64,000 nucleotides of DNA from Mycolicibacterium peregrinum. GTDB taxonomy: Bacteria; Actinomycetota; Actinomycetes; Mycobacteriales; Mycobacteriaceae. A model generated the notes under the pieces. That model made no database searches, was not told where the DNA came from, and saw only the letters and a program-made list of their open reading frames with translations. Where the stretch lies: contig NZ_LQPP01000078.1 of the NCBI RefSeq assembly GCF_002102345.1, positions 19,407 through 83,406 of the forward strand. The letters are read 5' to 3'. How positions within the stretch are numbered: the stretch's first letter is position 1; each line of letters starts with the position of its first letter. The translations under genes and the position numbers were made by a program. Shown one piece after another: positions 39,429 through 49,206 of this stretch.

Positions 39429-42428
39429 ATGGCCGTCGAATCCGCCCAGGTGTTCAAGGGGATTCACGACACCCCCACCTACACCGACGTTCTGTTCAAC
39501 AAACCCCTACGGGTGACCCTGGTCGTTCCGCTCGTGATCGGCGGCATCACCACCCTGGGACTGTGCGTGCTGCTGCTCGACTCCGGCAACGTCCAAACCA
39601 TCTTCGTGATGGGTGTCCTGCTCACTGCACTCGCCACCGGGATCGGCGCAGCCATCCCCTATGGAAAACCCAACCTCACGTTCCGGCTCACCAGCATCTG
39701 GCAGGCAGTGCGGCCGGTGCGCCAATCCAGCAGCGACACCCTGATTCTCGCGCCGCCCGACGATGTCATCGGCCACCTCGAATTCACCAAGCACGGTGTG
39801 TACGCGAACTATCTGGTCAGCGGATTGCGCTATTACCTACTGTCCACCAAGCAGCGGCTCGGCGTGGCCGACCGGCACAGCAGCCTCGGCCGCCAAGTCC
39901 CCTCCGGTGCCTACATCTACAGCTTCTCGGTGCCGCAGAACCAACGCCAACTGCTGCGCGCGATGCTGCACGGTCACCGCGACAAACCTGAATGGGTCAA
40001 CACCTGCCAAGCGCTCGCACCGCAACTGCAACGCAAAAACCCCCGCACCCGCATCTACTGGCTACGCTTTCCCGTCGACGCCGGCCGCGCCGGCCACACC
40101 CCCCAAGGCCAGGCCACCAAACTCAAGGACTGGGTGGCCGGCCGGGACAAAGACTCCGAGACCTCCCTCGCGGCGTATCACCGACTGGCTCACGAAGTGG
40201 TCACCTCCCTACCCGAGGAATTCAGCCCAATACCGGTCACCGACGAAATGATCGGCTGGTTCTATCGACGCACGGCCTGGCGGGGCACATTCACCAACCC
40301 TGTGCCCCGCCGCCGCACCTCACAAGCCCAGCAAGCCCCGATGCGGTTTCCCACCGCCGAGTTCGACGAGGGCGACCAACTGCACAACCCCGGCCGCAAA
40401 CTACCCATGCTGCCCGCCGCAGCCGTCCTCGCCGCCCTGGCCATCACCGCGGGCCTGCTCGGCTTCATCACACCCACCGTCATTTTCGGCGCCCAGGCAC
40501 TCGCCGTGGTCGCCGCGTGGGCCATCGGCATCCGCCGCCTGCCGTCCTGGAAGAAAGTGCTGCGGGTGAGCAGCCCCGATGGCCTCTACCCCGACAGCTA
40601 TCAAGCGATCCTGCCGGTCACCGAGATCCCCAAGCAGGGCATCCGCTTCCCCGGGTCGGAATTCCTCGACGCACTCGACGACCTCAACACCGGCGCCGAA
40701 TTCGACTTCGCCATCAACCTCGTCGCACACCTGCGTGAACTGGAATTCGTCCGCAACGACCGGGCCAAAGAGAACATCTTCGACCAGTTCAAACACCGAG
40801 GCGACGCCCGCGACGGCGACCGGGAACTGTTCTCCACCGGCCGCCAACTCTCCGAGTACAACCGGCTACTGACCAACAGCACCGATGAACGCCCCATGGA
40901 ATCGGCGTTCATCATCGCCGTCGGCGCACCCGATCCCGCCACCCTCGAATACAGCATCGAGCGGCTGCGCGAGCGCCTCGCCGACTCCGGACAAGTTGTC
41001 ACCCGCCACTACCGCGGCGCGCAGACCCGGCTGTGGGCATCGTTCAATTCCGGTGTGCCCGCGCATAAAAGCACCATCGACCAGTTCAGCTACCCGACCA
41101 CCGCCCGCAAATGGTCACGTTTCGTGCCCATCACGTCCTCGCAGATCGGCAACACCACCGGAGCACTTCTCGGCTTCAACACCGCCAACGCCCTCAACAG
41201 TGCCGTCCTGATCGATCTGCCCGGCTCCGCTCGACGCAACCACACCCCTTGCCTGGTATGCAGTGGTGCCCCTGGCTACGGCAAATCCTATGCCGCCAAA
41301 CGCATCACACGTAGCGAGTTCCAGCGCGGCGCCCAGCTGTTCATCATCGACCCCGGAGTCGAATGGGTCGAAGCATTCGCCGACGTCCCCAGCTCCCGGA
41401 AAGTCGTCATCGACATGGCCGGGCGGGAATACAGCTGCGATCCCCTTCGAGTGTTTCCCGACAGCGTCGCTGGCGGTTACTGGCTGGACTACATGGTGCC
41501 CATGATGGGCCTCGACTCCCGTAGCACCGGCGTGCAGCGCCTTCGGACCGTGTTGACCGCCCGCGCCCGCCGCCGGTTGAAGATCCCCACCACCGCCGCA
41601 CTGATGGCCTACATCAGTGGCATCCAAGCCCCCGCCACCGGCCCCGATAACCGCCCCGAGCAGGTCGTCAAACTCGCCGACGACCTCTACCCGATCCTCG
41701 TCGCACTGGAGTCCTGGGCCACCTACGACTTCACCCAGGCCATTTTCGACGACACCCTGCCGGTCCCGGACCTCAACAACGTCGACATCAGCATCTGGCT
41801 CACCGAGAGCCTTGACCTGCCCGACGCCGAGGAGATGACCAGCGAGCACCTCTACAAAGATCTCAGCGACCGTAAGAAAGCCTCCGTGGCGATCTACGGC
41901 ATGATCGTACGACTGGCGCGAACCACATTCTTCGCCAACACATCCCGATTCGGTCTCATCGTCCTAGAAGAGGCCGGCGGCCTACTGAACTCGCGGGCCG
42001 GTGCCCACGACGCACACATCATCAGCCGCCGCGCACGCCGCCGGTTCACCGGCCTGCTCATCATCACCCAGAACCCCGTCGCCGACCTGCGCCTCATGGG
42101 CGACGAATTCATCACCCAACAACTCATCGTCCCGTTCGAAAACGAAGAACTCGCCAAAGAAGTCGCGCGCAAAGCCGGACTCCGCGCCGGCGACTACGAC
42201 GACCTCGAGGAGTACTTCCTCGCCGAACCCGATCCCGAACACATGCGCGAACCCACCGACTTCGACGACCAACCGGACCGCTCGCAACGACCCAACCGCG
42301 GCGACCGAGTCGGCAAAGCCTTCTTCATCGACGAATTCCGCCGTCCCGCACCGATCATCGTCGCCCACGAACCCGACCCACGCCTGCACGCCGCCTACGA
42401 CACCACCCCGGGAAAGAACACCCCATGA
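39429..42428 (+). CDS. virB4: VirB4-like conjugation ATPase with N-terminal membrane domain
   Basis: 999 residues from ATG 39429. Residues about 25-75 hold two membrane helices (LRVTLVVPLVIGGITTLGLC, FVMGVLLTALATGIGAAIP) in a layout like VirB3 or PrgI, suggesting a fused VirB3-like part. A second hydrophobic block is at about 325-365. The ATPase core has Walker A GAPGYGKSY near 612 and Walker B LIVLEEAGGLL near 842, followed by TGLLIITQNPVADL. VirB4 is the conserved motor of type IV secretion. It overlaps the VirB6-like gene by 4 nt. It is larger than a minimal VirB4 (about 800 residues) because of the added N-terminal membrane part. Confidence 0.88.
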   Translation: MAVESAQVFKGIHDTPTYTDVLFNKPLRVTLVVPLVIGGITTLGLCVLLLDSGNVQTIFVMGVLLTALATGIGAAIPYGKPNLTFRLTSIWQAVRPVRQSSSDTLILAPPDDVIGHLEFTKHGVYANYLVSGLRYYLLSTKQRLGVADRHSSLGRQVPSGAYIYSFSVPQNQRQLLRAMLHGHRDKPEWVNTCQALAPQLQRKNPRTRIYWLRFPVDAGRAGHTPQGQATKLKDWVAGRDKDSETSLAAYHRLAHEVVTSLPEEFSPIPVTDEMIGWFYRRTAWRGTFTNPVPRRRTSQAQQAPMRFPTAEFDEGDQLHNPGRKLPMLPAAAVLAALAITAGLLGFITPTVIFGAQALAVVAAWAIGIRRLPSWKKVLRVSSPDGLYPDSYQAILPVTEIPKQGIRFPGSEFLDALDDLNTGAEFDFAINLVAHLRELEFVRNDRAKENIFDQFKHRGDARDGDRELFSTGRQLSEYNRLLTNSTDERPMESAFIIAVGAPDPATLEYSIERLRERLADSGQVVTRHYRGAQTRLWASFNSGVPAHKSTIDQFSYPTTARKWSRFVPITSSQIGNTTGALLGFNTANALNSAVLIDLPGSARRNHTPCLVCSGAPGYGKSYAAKRITRSEFQRGAQLFIIDPGVEWVEAFADVPSSRKVVIDMAGREYSCDPLRVFPDSVAGGYWLDYMVPMMGLDSRSTGVQRLRTVLTARARRRLKIPTTAALMAYISGIQAPATGPDNRPEQVVKLADDLYPILVALESWATYDFTQAIFDDTLPVPDLNNVDISIWLTESLDLPDAEEMTSEHLYKDLSDRKKASVAIYGMIVRLARTTFFANTSRFGLIVLEEAGGLLNSRAGAHDAHIISRRARRRFTGLLIITQNPVADLRLMGDEFITQQLIVPFENEELAKEVARKAGLRAGDYDDLEEYFLAEPDPEHMREPTDFDDQPDRSQRPNRGDRVGKAFFIDEFRRPAPIIVAHEPDPRLHAAYDTTPGKNTP

Positions 42429-44569
42429 CAACCACCCCGGCACCACGAATGCACCCGGCCGAACGATTCGGCTACCTCATGGCCACCCGCCCCACGCTGC
42501 GTCGCGTGACCATCTTCTGGTCTACCGGCCACATCCTTGGCCTATGGTCGGTCGTCGCCGCCCCACCAGCGTTCGCCTCCACCATGGCCGGAGTCCTCAA
42601 CTGGACAGGAATCACCGACAGCTACGGCGTCCCCCTCGGCAGCTACTACCTCTCGGTGGTCTCCACCCGCGAAGCCATCATGGAAGCCGGCCCCGACCTG
42701 TCCCTCAACCCGACCAGCTGGGCACGATGGCTCGGCAACGCCGTGGTCACCGGTGTCAGCCACGACACCGTCGTCAACTGGCTGCAAGCGCAAGTCTCGG
42801 TGTACGTCTTCATGATCACCATCGCACTGTGGCTGCTGCGATTCGCCATGTCCTCCACCTGGCTGTACTGGCTGGCCACGTGGTTCCGTCCACTCTTCGA
42901 AGTCCTACGCACCCTGCTCATGGACATGTGGATCTTCCCGATCTGCCTCACACTCGGCCTGGCCTACGGTGCCTTCCAAATGCTCTGGCACGGCCGCCGC
43001 GGACACGGCTGGAGCATCATGCTCAGCAGCGTCGCCATCGGCGTCATCGGCATAGTCCTGGTCTGGAAAGGCGATCCGCTCGGCGAGCTTTCCGGAGACC
43101 ACGGACTGCTCTTCCAAGCCCGCACACTGGCATTCACCGCCGCACAAGGAGCCATCAACAACGGCTCCCTCGTGCCCGGCGCCGACACCGCGGCCAACCT
43201 CAACCACCTCAGCGGTGTCACCGCCGACGCCGTCCTACGACACCCCCTGCAGCTGCTCAACTTCGGGATGATCGTCGACAACATCGGCGGCTGCTCCAAC
43301 GCCTACTCCACGGCCTTGATGGCCGGCGATGGCCAAACCATTCCGTCACTGGGTATGCCGGGATCGCCCGGGTCAGGGGTCGCCGACGCACTGCCGTTCA
43401 TCGGCGGCGGTGACCACGCCGGCCCTGCCCACGCCATGGCCCGATGCGGCGCACCCCAGGCGCTCGCCCACGCTCAGCAACTCGACTTCGGCAGTTTCGC
43501 CGTCGGGCTCGGATTCCTAGTGCTCGGCTTCATCTTCACGTTTTTCATCTGCTACGTCACCTACTCCTACGTCATGGTCTGCGGTGCAGCGTTCCTCAAC
43601 GCCTTCATGGCACTGTTCGCCGCGGGACCCGCCATGATCGCCGGCAAGCCCCGCCAACGAGCAAAACATCGCCTCAAAGAGTTCTTCAAACACGCCTTCC
43701 TGGTGTTCGTCTACGTGCTCTACGTCTCGTTCGCCTCGGTCATCATCCTCAAGACGGTGGCACCCGGCGGCTACGCCTCCCAAGTCGGAATGAACCATCC
43801 CGTCGCCCAACTGGTCATGATCGCGATCATGTCCGCCGTAGCCATCGGCCTATTCTGGTGGCTCAAAAAGAGAGTCGGCGACCACACCCGCGAAGACCTC
43901 GTGCATGCCGTACACCAGGTCATCGACAAAGCCCGCGCAGGCTACGACAAAGGCCAAGAACTCAAAGACCGCGGCATGGACGCCTTCCACCGCGGCACCG
44001 ACTTCCTCAACCGCGGCAAAGGCGCCGACACCGACGAGGACGACGACCAGCCATTGACCGGCGCACCCGTCGACGGACGCTCCGGTGTCAACAAGCCCAC
44101 CACCAGCAACCCAAGTGAGCTCACCGACGCGCTGCCCGTAGGCGGCGGGGCAGGTGGCGGCGTCAGCGGCGGCGGTGCGGCCGGCGCAGGAGCCACAGGC
44201 GGCGCTGCCGACGCCACCGCCGTAGCTGCACCCGAAGTCGCCGTCGGCGCTGCAGTGGTCCAGAAAGCTCAGCAGGGCCGCCAACAACACCCACAACAAT
44301 CAACGGGCCGTAGCACCAACAGCTCTCAACTCTCCGACTCTGCACCGCCGGTCATCGACGCCAACGGCGGCCAACAAAGCTTCGGTACGAGCCCAGACGA
44401 TTCGGTGCCAGCCACCGGCCGCAGTAACCAACCCACCAGCCAAAGTGGCCAACGCCGGCTTCCCCCGCCACCCGACGACTACCCACCCATCTACGAACCG
44501 CCACCCGACTGGGACGACCCAGCCGACCGCTCCCCCCAGGGCGGACTGCCTCCCGCACCCGGTCGCTAA
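42425..44569 (+). CDS. VirB6-like polytopic conjugation protein
   Basis: 714 residues. At least seven hydrophobic segments between residues about 25 and 490 (for example VYVFMITIALWLLRFAM, FPICLTLGLAYGAFQML, IMLSSVAIGVIGIVLVW, FAVGLGFLVLGFIFTFFICY, LVMIAIMSAVAIGLFWWL). A large external loop follows, then a cytosolic or exposed Gly/Pro/Gln-rich tail of about 200 residues. Topology and position after virB4 match the VirB6/TcpH-type channel component. It is the last gene of the plus-strand transfer operon. Confidence 0.75.
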   Translation: MTTTPAPRMHPAERFGYLMATRPTLRRVTIFWSTGHILGLWSVVAAPPAFASTMAGVLNWTGITDSYGVPLGSYYLSVVSTREAIMEAGPDLSLNPTSWARWLGNAVVTGVSHDTVVNWLQAQVSVYVFMITIALWLLRFAMSSTWLYWLATWFRPLFEVLRTLLMDMWIFPICLTLGLAYGAFQMLWHGRRGHGWSIMLSSVAIGVIGIVLVWKGDPLGELSGDHGLLFQARTLAFTAAQGAINNGSLVPGADTAANLNHLSGVTADAVLRHPLQLLNFGMIVDNIGGCSNAYSTALMAGDGQTIPSLGMPGSPGSGVADALPFIGGGDHAGPAHAMARCGAPQALAHAQQLDFGSFAVGLGFLVLGFIFTFFICYVTYSYVMVCGAAFLNAFMALFAAGPAMIAGKPRQRAKHRLKEFFKHAFLVFVYVLYVSFASVIILKTVAPGGYASQVGMNHPVAQLVMIAIMSAVAIGLFWWLKKRVGDHTREDLVHAVHQVIDKARAGYDKGQELKDRGMDAFHRGTDFLNRGKGADTDEDDDQPLTGAPVDGRSGVNKPTTSNPSELTDALPVGGGAGGGVSGGGAAGAGATGGAADATAVAAPEVAVGAAVVQKAQQGRQQHPQQSTGRSTNSSQLSDSAPPVIDANGGQQSFGTSPDDSVPATGRSNQPTSQSGQRRLPPPPDDYPPIYEPPPDWDDPADRSPQGGLPPAPGR

Positions 44570-44840
44570 ACCTAAATGTGGTGTTCCACCACCGCTTTGG
44601 TTACACGACTAGGCGGCTCGTCAGTATCGCCGACATACCACCGCTTGTCGGCCCGGGCCGCAGTACTTCGGTTAATCGGTCAGGTAGGAAGACCTGGCTG
44701 ACCTGATCGTTCGGGGAGCGGAATGTTATGTCGCACGCCAATGCCCCCTTGACTCCAGTAGGTCGCTGGGCGACTGTGCGAGCGCGTGGACTCGGGGCGC
44801 CCGATCGCGCACGTGGCGTCTGAGGCCGGTATATCGCGGC
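44570..44840. other. Convergent intergenic region
   Basis: 271 bp between the end of the transfer operon (plus) and the end of the ESX operon (minus). A short hairpin GTGG-TGTT-CCAC lies just after the VirB6-like stop. No gene or strong terminator was found. Confidence 0.4.
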
Positions 44841-45254
44841 TTAGTGCAGGGCGCCCGTACTCACCGAGTAGCACAGTGGCCCTTGACCATTCTCCCCGAC
44901 ATCACTGACGTAGAGGTAGCTTCCAGGCGGCGGCTTTAACTGGCCTTCGGACACTCGATCCATTTCGGCATTCTGTCTCTCGGCTGCCTTACTTGCACGC
45001 AGCTGCGCCGACACCGCGTCCGCCGGTGTCGCGAAGCAGTGGATCCCGAAGTTCGCCAGATCCAGTAGGTCGTGAATTGGGTCATTCGGTTGCTCGATTG
45101 CTGAGCCCCCCGCCCTCTCATGAGAGGCGCTATCGCTGCTTGTAACGTCGGTCGTAGGTTCGCGCCGTCCGCCTTCGCACCCAGCTACTACGACGATGCT
45201 CAACACTACCCACAGCACCCGCGTGTAGGTTCTCATCGCAGTTGTTATGGGCAT
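44841..45254 (-). CDS. Probable lipoprotein at the end of the ESX operon
   Basis: 137 residues if started at ATG 45254; ATG 45236 is equally possible. The N-terminus is a lipoprotein signal (LWVVLSIVVVAGCEGG) with the lipobox VAGC, so it should be anchored on the outer face of the membrane. The mature part is small and polar, with two Cys (GIHCFATP, GPLCYSV) that may pair. It lies downstream of the EspR-like gene. Function unknown; perhaps an envelope or exclusion factor. Confidence 0.6.
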   Translation of the reverse strand: MPITTAMRTYTRVLWVVLSIVVVAGCEGGRREPTTDVTSSDSASHERAGGSAIEQPNDPIHDLLDLANFGIHCFATPADAVSAQLRASKAAERQNAEMDRVSEGQLKPPPGSYLYVSDVGENGQGPLCYSVSTGALH

Positions 45255-45310
45255 GATGGGTTTCTCACTTCCATGTCGATTCTCAACGTATGCAACGAAG
45301 CGGTTCACTG

Positions 45311-45628
45311 CTAGCCCAGGCGCCGGCACTCAAAGACCCGCGGCCCATCGCGCATCATTTCCAACAGAGTGAGTTGATCCTCGATGTCCGGCCTGTCCTC
45401 GGTTAAATACTCCGGGGATACACCGAAAAATTTGGCGATGGCTATCAGCTCAGCGAGACTCGGCGCCGATCCCGCTCCTGACCGCAGCCGATCTAGATAA
45501 GCCGGATCGATCGCGACACCCGTTCGCTCTACGATCCCTGCCGCTGCAGCTTCAGTCGACATGGCGGGCTCATTCCGGCGGTGCATGACCTCAAAGAGGC
45601 GGTTGATCTTGCCCGACAAGACTTGCAT
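45311..45628 (-). CDS. EspR-like transcriptional regulator
   Basis: 105 residues from ATG 45628, with GGAGG five bases upstream. It follows the EspR pattern: LSGKINRLFEVMHRRNEPAM at the start, an HTH with STEAAAAGIVERTGVAI and PAYLDRLRSGAGSAPSLAEL, then FFGVSPEYLTED. EspR of M. tuberculosis is a nucleoid-associated regulator that activates the ESX-1 espACD operon; its C-terminal dimerisation part is shorter here. It overlaps the end of eccA by 38 nt, so it is made with the secretion system and may regulate it. Confidence 0.75.
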   Translation of the reverse strand: MQVLSGKINRLFEVMHRRNEPAMSTEAAAAGIVERTGVAIDPAYLDRLRSGAGSAPSLAELIAIAKFFGVSPEYLTEDRPDIEDQLTLLEMMRDGPRVFECRRLG

Positions 45629-47549
45629 GTGCACCTCCAATTCCCTCGATCGTCGAGCTCGATCCGATTTCTGCCTCCTCTGGTGGGCGTCCGGCAGTGA
45701 GCGAAGCGATTGCGCTGCCAATGTCCGATTCGGTGGAGGGAGCTGTATCTTCCAGCAGCCGCGTCACCGACGCCGCGATATCACGTGCGGTGATGGTCGT
45801 GAGCATGGTGTCGTCGACGTCTTCGATGTCACCGCCGTGGTCTTCAATGAGCCGCTCGGCCAATGCTTCGAAGGATGCTTCGACGACGTTCCGCACGAAT
45901 CGACCATTTCCGGCGACGTCCAGGGCTGGACGCAGTTTGCCTGGCTTCCCGTTGGATTCGACACTGGGCCATTTCTGAGGCTCCAGATACGCACACACCG
46001 CTTTCAGGATGCCGATGGCCTCCTCGTCGATCGCCGACTCATTGTCGGTAACCATCGACGCGGCGATGTCCCCCAATTCCTCGGGGCTGTAGGACGGGAA
46101 GTTGATCCTGCGGCGGAACCGGCTGGCAAGACCATCATTGGACTCCAGGAGCCGGTCCAGCTCACTCATATAGCCAGCGATGATGACCACGAACTTGTTC
46201 CGGTCGTTCTCCATGCGGGCCAGCAGCGTGTCGATGGCCTCCTGGCCGAACGCATCCCCGCCAGACAACCCTTCCTGGATCAGGCTGTACGCCTCGTCGA
46301 TGAACAGAATGCCGCCCATAGCCTCATCGATCTTGGCTTCGGTCTTCGGCGCTGTCTGACCCAGATGTGTAGCGACCAAATCAGCGCGTCTGGCTTCAAC
46401 GACAATCGGCTTCTCCAAAATGCCTAAACCGCAATAGATGTAGGCCACCACTCGTGCGATCGTCGTCTTCCCCGTTCCGGGTGGTCCGCCGAACACCATA
46501 TGATGGCTGCGAACGATCGGCGCGCGCCCACGCTGCACCCGGACCGCGTTGATCTTCTCGGTGGCTTTCAGTGTCTGGATTTGGCGTTTGACGTCGTGCA
46601 GCCCAATCTGCTTGTCCAACATCTTTTCTGCCTCGGCGAGCAGATCAGCGTGCTGCTCAGCTGCCACCATTTCTGGTGTGGTTTCCGTGCTCGGATCCCA
46701 CGGGTCAGTGCGCCCCTCGATCATCTCCGGAGTAGTCAGACTCAGTTGCCGGCGCGGATCGTCGAGTGCTTCGCGGGCCGGGGCGAACTGAGGATCACGC
46801 GCATACACCCGGCGTAGCAACTGACTGGCGTCGTCCTGCCTGCCCAGGTGGCGCATGCACATCCCCTGCGTGTACAGGGCGATGGTGGCCGCATGCGGCA
46901 CCAGGTCGTCGTCAATGGCGCCTTGGGCACGGCGAAACGCATCCTCGAACACACCAAGGCTGGCCAGCGCCGTGGTGGCCATTGCCGCCGCAGCCGCCCC
47001 GTATGCCGGTATCCGCCACACCTTGTCCGCAGGAAACAAGCGATGCACATCCGCCCATCTACCGGCCCGGAAATGCAGCACCCCAAGGGCATACGTGACA
47101 AGGTCCGCGTCGAAGGCATCGCTGGGTGTCAGCGCCGAGAGCGCCTTGTCGGCGTCGGCGTAGCGTCCGCTGCGACTCAGCACTGTCCCGTAGGCCGCGC
47201 CCAACGAATCCGGCGAGGTGATCTGCACATTCAGGAACAGGCCGTCGAAAACCTTGGGCACAAATTTTGATGGCACCACGCCGAGTCGGCGGATCTCCCA
47301 GCCGAACGTGTCCCGAGCGTTCCACGCACCGTACAGAACCTTGACGGAGTCTTCTCCGGTCAGAATGCGGCCTAGCCAGGCATCGCACATCGACGGATCT
47401 TTGTCGGTCGCGAACCGAAACGAGCGGGTCGCGTCCTCAGCATTGTTGCTAGGCATCATGGTGTTCACGCTGATCCCCGACGCGAGCATGCCGCGGATCA
47501 GCGCCTGGCGGGCAGCGTCGGTTGATGATGTCGCGTTCACACTGGTCAT
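45591..47549 (-). CDS. eccA: ESX AAA+ ATPase EccA
   Basis: 652 residues. Residues about 1-290 form the TPR-like N-domain (VLYGAWNARDTFGWEIRRLG and repeated helix pairs). The AAA+ domain has Walker A GGPPGTGKTT near 354, Walker B GGILFIDEAYSL near 412, and the CbbX-like NKFVVIIAGY and SRFRRRINFPSY. EccA is a cytosolic ATPase thought to free PE/PPE or Esx substrates from EspG. The last about 60 residues are an acidic tail not typical of EccA. It is transcribed last among the ecc genes, as in ESX-2. Confidence 0.92.
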   Translation of the reverse strand: MTSVNATSSTDAARQALIRGMLASGISVNTMMPSNNAEDATRSFRFATDKDPSMCDAWLGRILTGEDSVKVLYGAWNARDTFGWEIRRLGVVPSKFVPKVFDGLFLNVQITSPDSLGAAYGTVLSRSGRYADADKALSALTPSDAFDADLVTYALGVLHFRAGRWADVHRLFPADKVWRIPAYGAAAAAMATTALASLGVFEDAFRRAQGAIDDDLVPHAATIALYTQGMCMRHLGRQDDASQLLRRVYARDPQFAPAREALDDPRRQLSLTTPEMIEGRTDPWDPSTETTPEMVAAEQHADLLAEAEKMLDKQIGLHDVKRQIQTLKATEKINAVRVQRGRAPIVRSHHMVFGGPPGTGKTTIARVVAYIYCGLGILEKPIVVEARRADLVATHLGQTAPKTEAKIDEAMGGILFIDEAYSLIQEGLSGGDAFGQEAIDTLLARMENDRNKFVVIIAGYMSELDRLLESNDGLASRFRRRINFPSYSPEELGDIAASMVTDNESAIDEEAIGILKAVCAYLEPQKWPSVESNGKPGKLRPALDVAGNGRFVRNVVEASFEALAERLIEDHGGDIEDVDDTMLTTITARDIAASVTRLLEDTAPSTESDIGSAIASLTAGRPPEEAEIGSSSTIEGIGGAHASLVGQDQPPL

Positions 47550-47577
47550 CGGCCCTCTTCGTCGTTTGTTGGTGTTG

Positions 47578-49206
47578 TCAGGCCACCCGGCCGCGCGCCT
47601 GCGTCCGGATCAGATCCCGTTCGGCGCTCAAATCGATTCTCTCCCGATATGTGAACGCGGCCGTCCGGATGCCGCACGTGTTCGGAGAATCATGATCTTG
47701 CTCCATGTGGACATCGGCGACGCTGGTGGAGCGGGCAGGCACCAGGCGAACGGTGATCGCAGCGCGCGGACCCGCCGCTGCCCGCGACGCACTTGCAGGC
47801 GCGCTGGCCCGGGGATCGTCATAGATGATCATCGCCCCTTCGCCGTTGTCGGGCAGGGTTGGAGGAAGTCCCGGCACGATGTGCAGGCCTGCACCTGCGG
47901 CCGGGCGCCACACCTGCGGCCGCGACGACCGCACGATCACGTGATATCCAATGGCCGCGTGACACATCGCCAGCTGGATGAGCAGTGCTACCTCGCCGGC
48001 CACCGTCACTGTCGACGTCGCCCCCGGTACCGAGCTGGCCAGGTTCAGCAGCAACGGATGACCGTTCATAGTCGACCCGATGATGACCCCGTTCGACCCG
48101 ATCGGAGCCAACAAGTTCTCCCCTGCCTCCAGCACCCGATGGGGAGCCAGTAGCGCTGGGGTGGCCGCGTCGGCCAGCCCAGCGCGGAACCCCAAGTCAT
48201 GACGGCCCGAGAGCGGATTGAGACCTAACACCGGTGGCTCATGCAGCGGACCTCCAGTGGCGTAACGCACCAGCAGTCCCACCCGGGTGGTGCCGTCCGA
48301 ACCGGCCCGCAACTGCAGCGCCGTCGCGGTGTGGTCGCAATCGGGCACCCACACCCGATCCAGAGTGCTGGTGGTGATGTCCTCAGGTGACACCCAGTAC
48401 GTGGTCACCACGCCGCCACCGTGGCGTAGGCCGCCCCACAGTTGATGAGCCGGTTCGGTGACCCCTAGGCTCAGCTCGTCATCGATCGTGGCCAGCTCGG
48501 CGGAATCGACGACCCGGGAGGGACACTGCCGGGCCGTCAGCTCCGCAGCCAGTCGTTGGGCGCAGGCAGTCACCGTGTCTGCCACCGAGTCGCGCGACAG
48601 AACAGCGGCCACGTTGTCCTGGCTGTTCATCCGCAACACACACAGTGTGCGGCGGGTGCCCATAGCGCCATGGTCGCCCACCCGCCGCGAATACGTTGCC
48701 GCGTAGTGATGATGCCCATTGGCAGCGCGGCGACGGCCCCGGCTGAGCACGTCGATGCCGGACAGTCGCACGTCGAACTGCCGCAGCGCATCAGCGATCA
48801 CCGCGATGGGAAGGCCGGCCGGCGACACCACCCGTTGATGGTCAAGCGAGGAAGGGACATGGGAAGGCCCATCCACCGCCACGACCGCAATGGCCTCGTC
48901 ACCGTGTCCGCGTACCGCCGAGGTGACGATCGGCCATCGGCCGGCGTGATCGACGGCCGGCGCCAGTGCAAGCAGGCCGTGTGCTCGGCGGCGCAGGAGC
49001 CGGATCCCTAGTGTCAGTAGGTGTTCACGCCGCCAGGTCAGCACGCCCAATCCCACCACCAGAATCACGGCCACCGCCGACACTGCTATCGCGGCCGGGC
49101 CGACCAAGGTAGCCGATGCGATCGCCAGCACAGCTACAGCCGCCATGAACGTCGCCGACAGCCGCAGCCAACGGGCCTGGACCCCCAGTGCAGCCATGGG
49201 TTTCAC
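47578..49206 (-). CDS. eccE: ESX membrane protein EccE
   Basis: 542 residues from GTG 49206, which overlaps the mycP stop by 4 nt; ATG 49197 is an alternative. Two membrane helices near the start (LSATFMAAVAVLAIASATLV, AVSAVAVILVVGLGVLTW) are followed by the long periplasmic EccE domain (GPSHVPSSLDHQRVVSPAGL, YWVSPEDITTSTLDRVWV, EVALLIQLAMCHAAIGYHV). EccE is the outermost part of the ESX inner-membrane core complex. It sits between mycP and eccA, as in ESX-2. Confidence 0.85.
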   Translation of the reverse strand: MKPMAALGVQARWLRLSATFMAAVAVLAIASATLVGPAAIAVSAVAVILVVGLGVLTWRREHLLTLGIRLLRRRAHGLLALAPAVDHAGRWPIVTSAVRGHGDEAIAVVAVDGPSHVPSSLDHQRVVSPAGLPIAVIADALRQFDVRLSGIDVLSRGRRRAANGHHHYAATYSRRVGDHGAMGTRRTLCVLRMNSQDNVAAVLSRDSVADTVTACAQRLAAELTARQCPSRVVDSAELATIDDELSLGVTEPAHQLWGGLRHGGGVVTTYWVSPEDITTSTLDRVWVPDCDHTATALQLRAGSDGTTRVGLLVRYATGGPLHEPPVLGLNPLSGRHDLGFRAGLADAATPALLAPHRVLEAGENLLAPIGSNGVIIGSTMNGHPLLLNLASSVPGATSTVTVAGEVALLIQLAMCHAAIGYHVIVRSSRPQVWRPAAGAGLHIVPGLPPTLPDNGEGAMIIYDDPRASAPASASRAAAGPRAAITVRLVPARSTSVADVHMEQDHDSPNTCGIRTAAFTYRERIDLSAERDLIRTQARGRVA

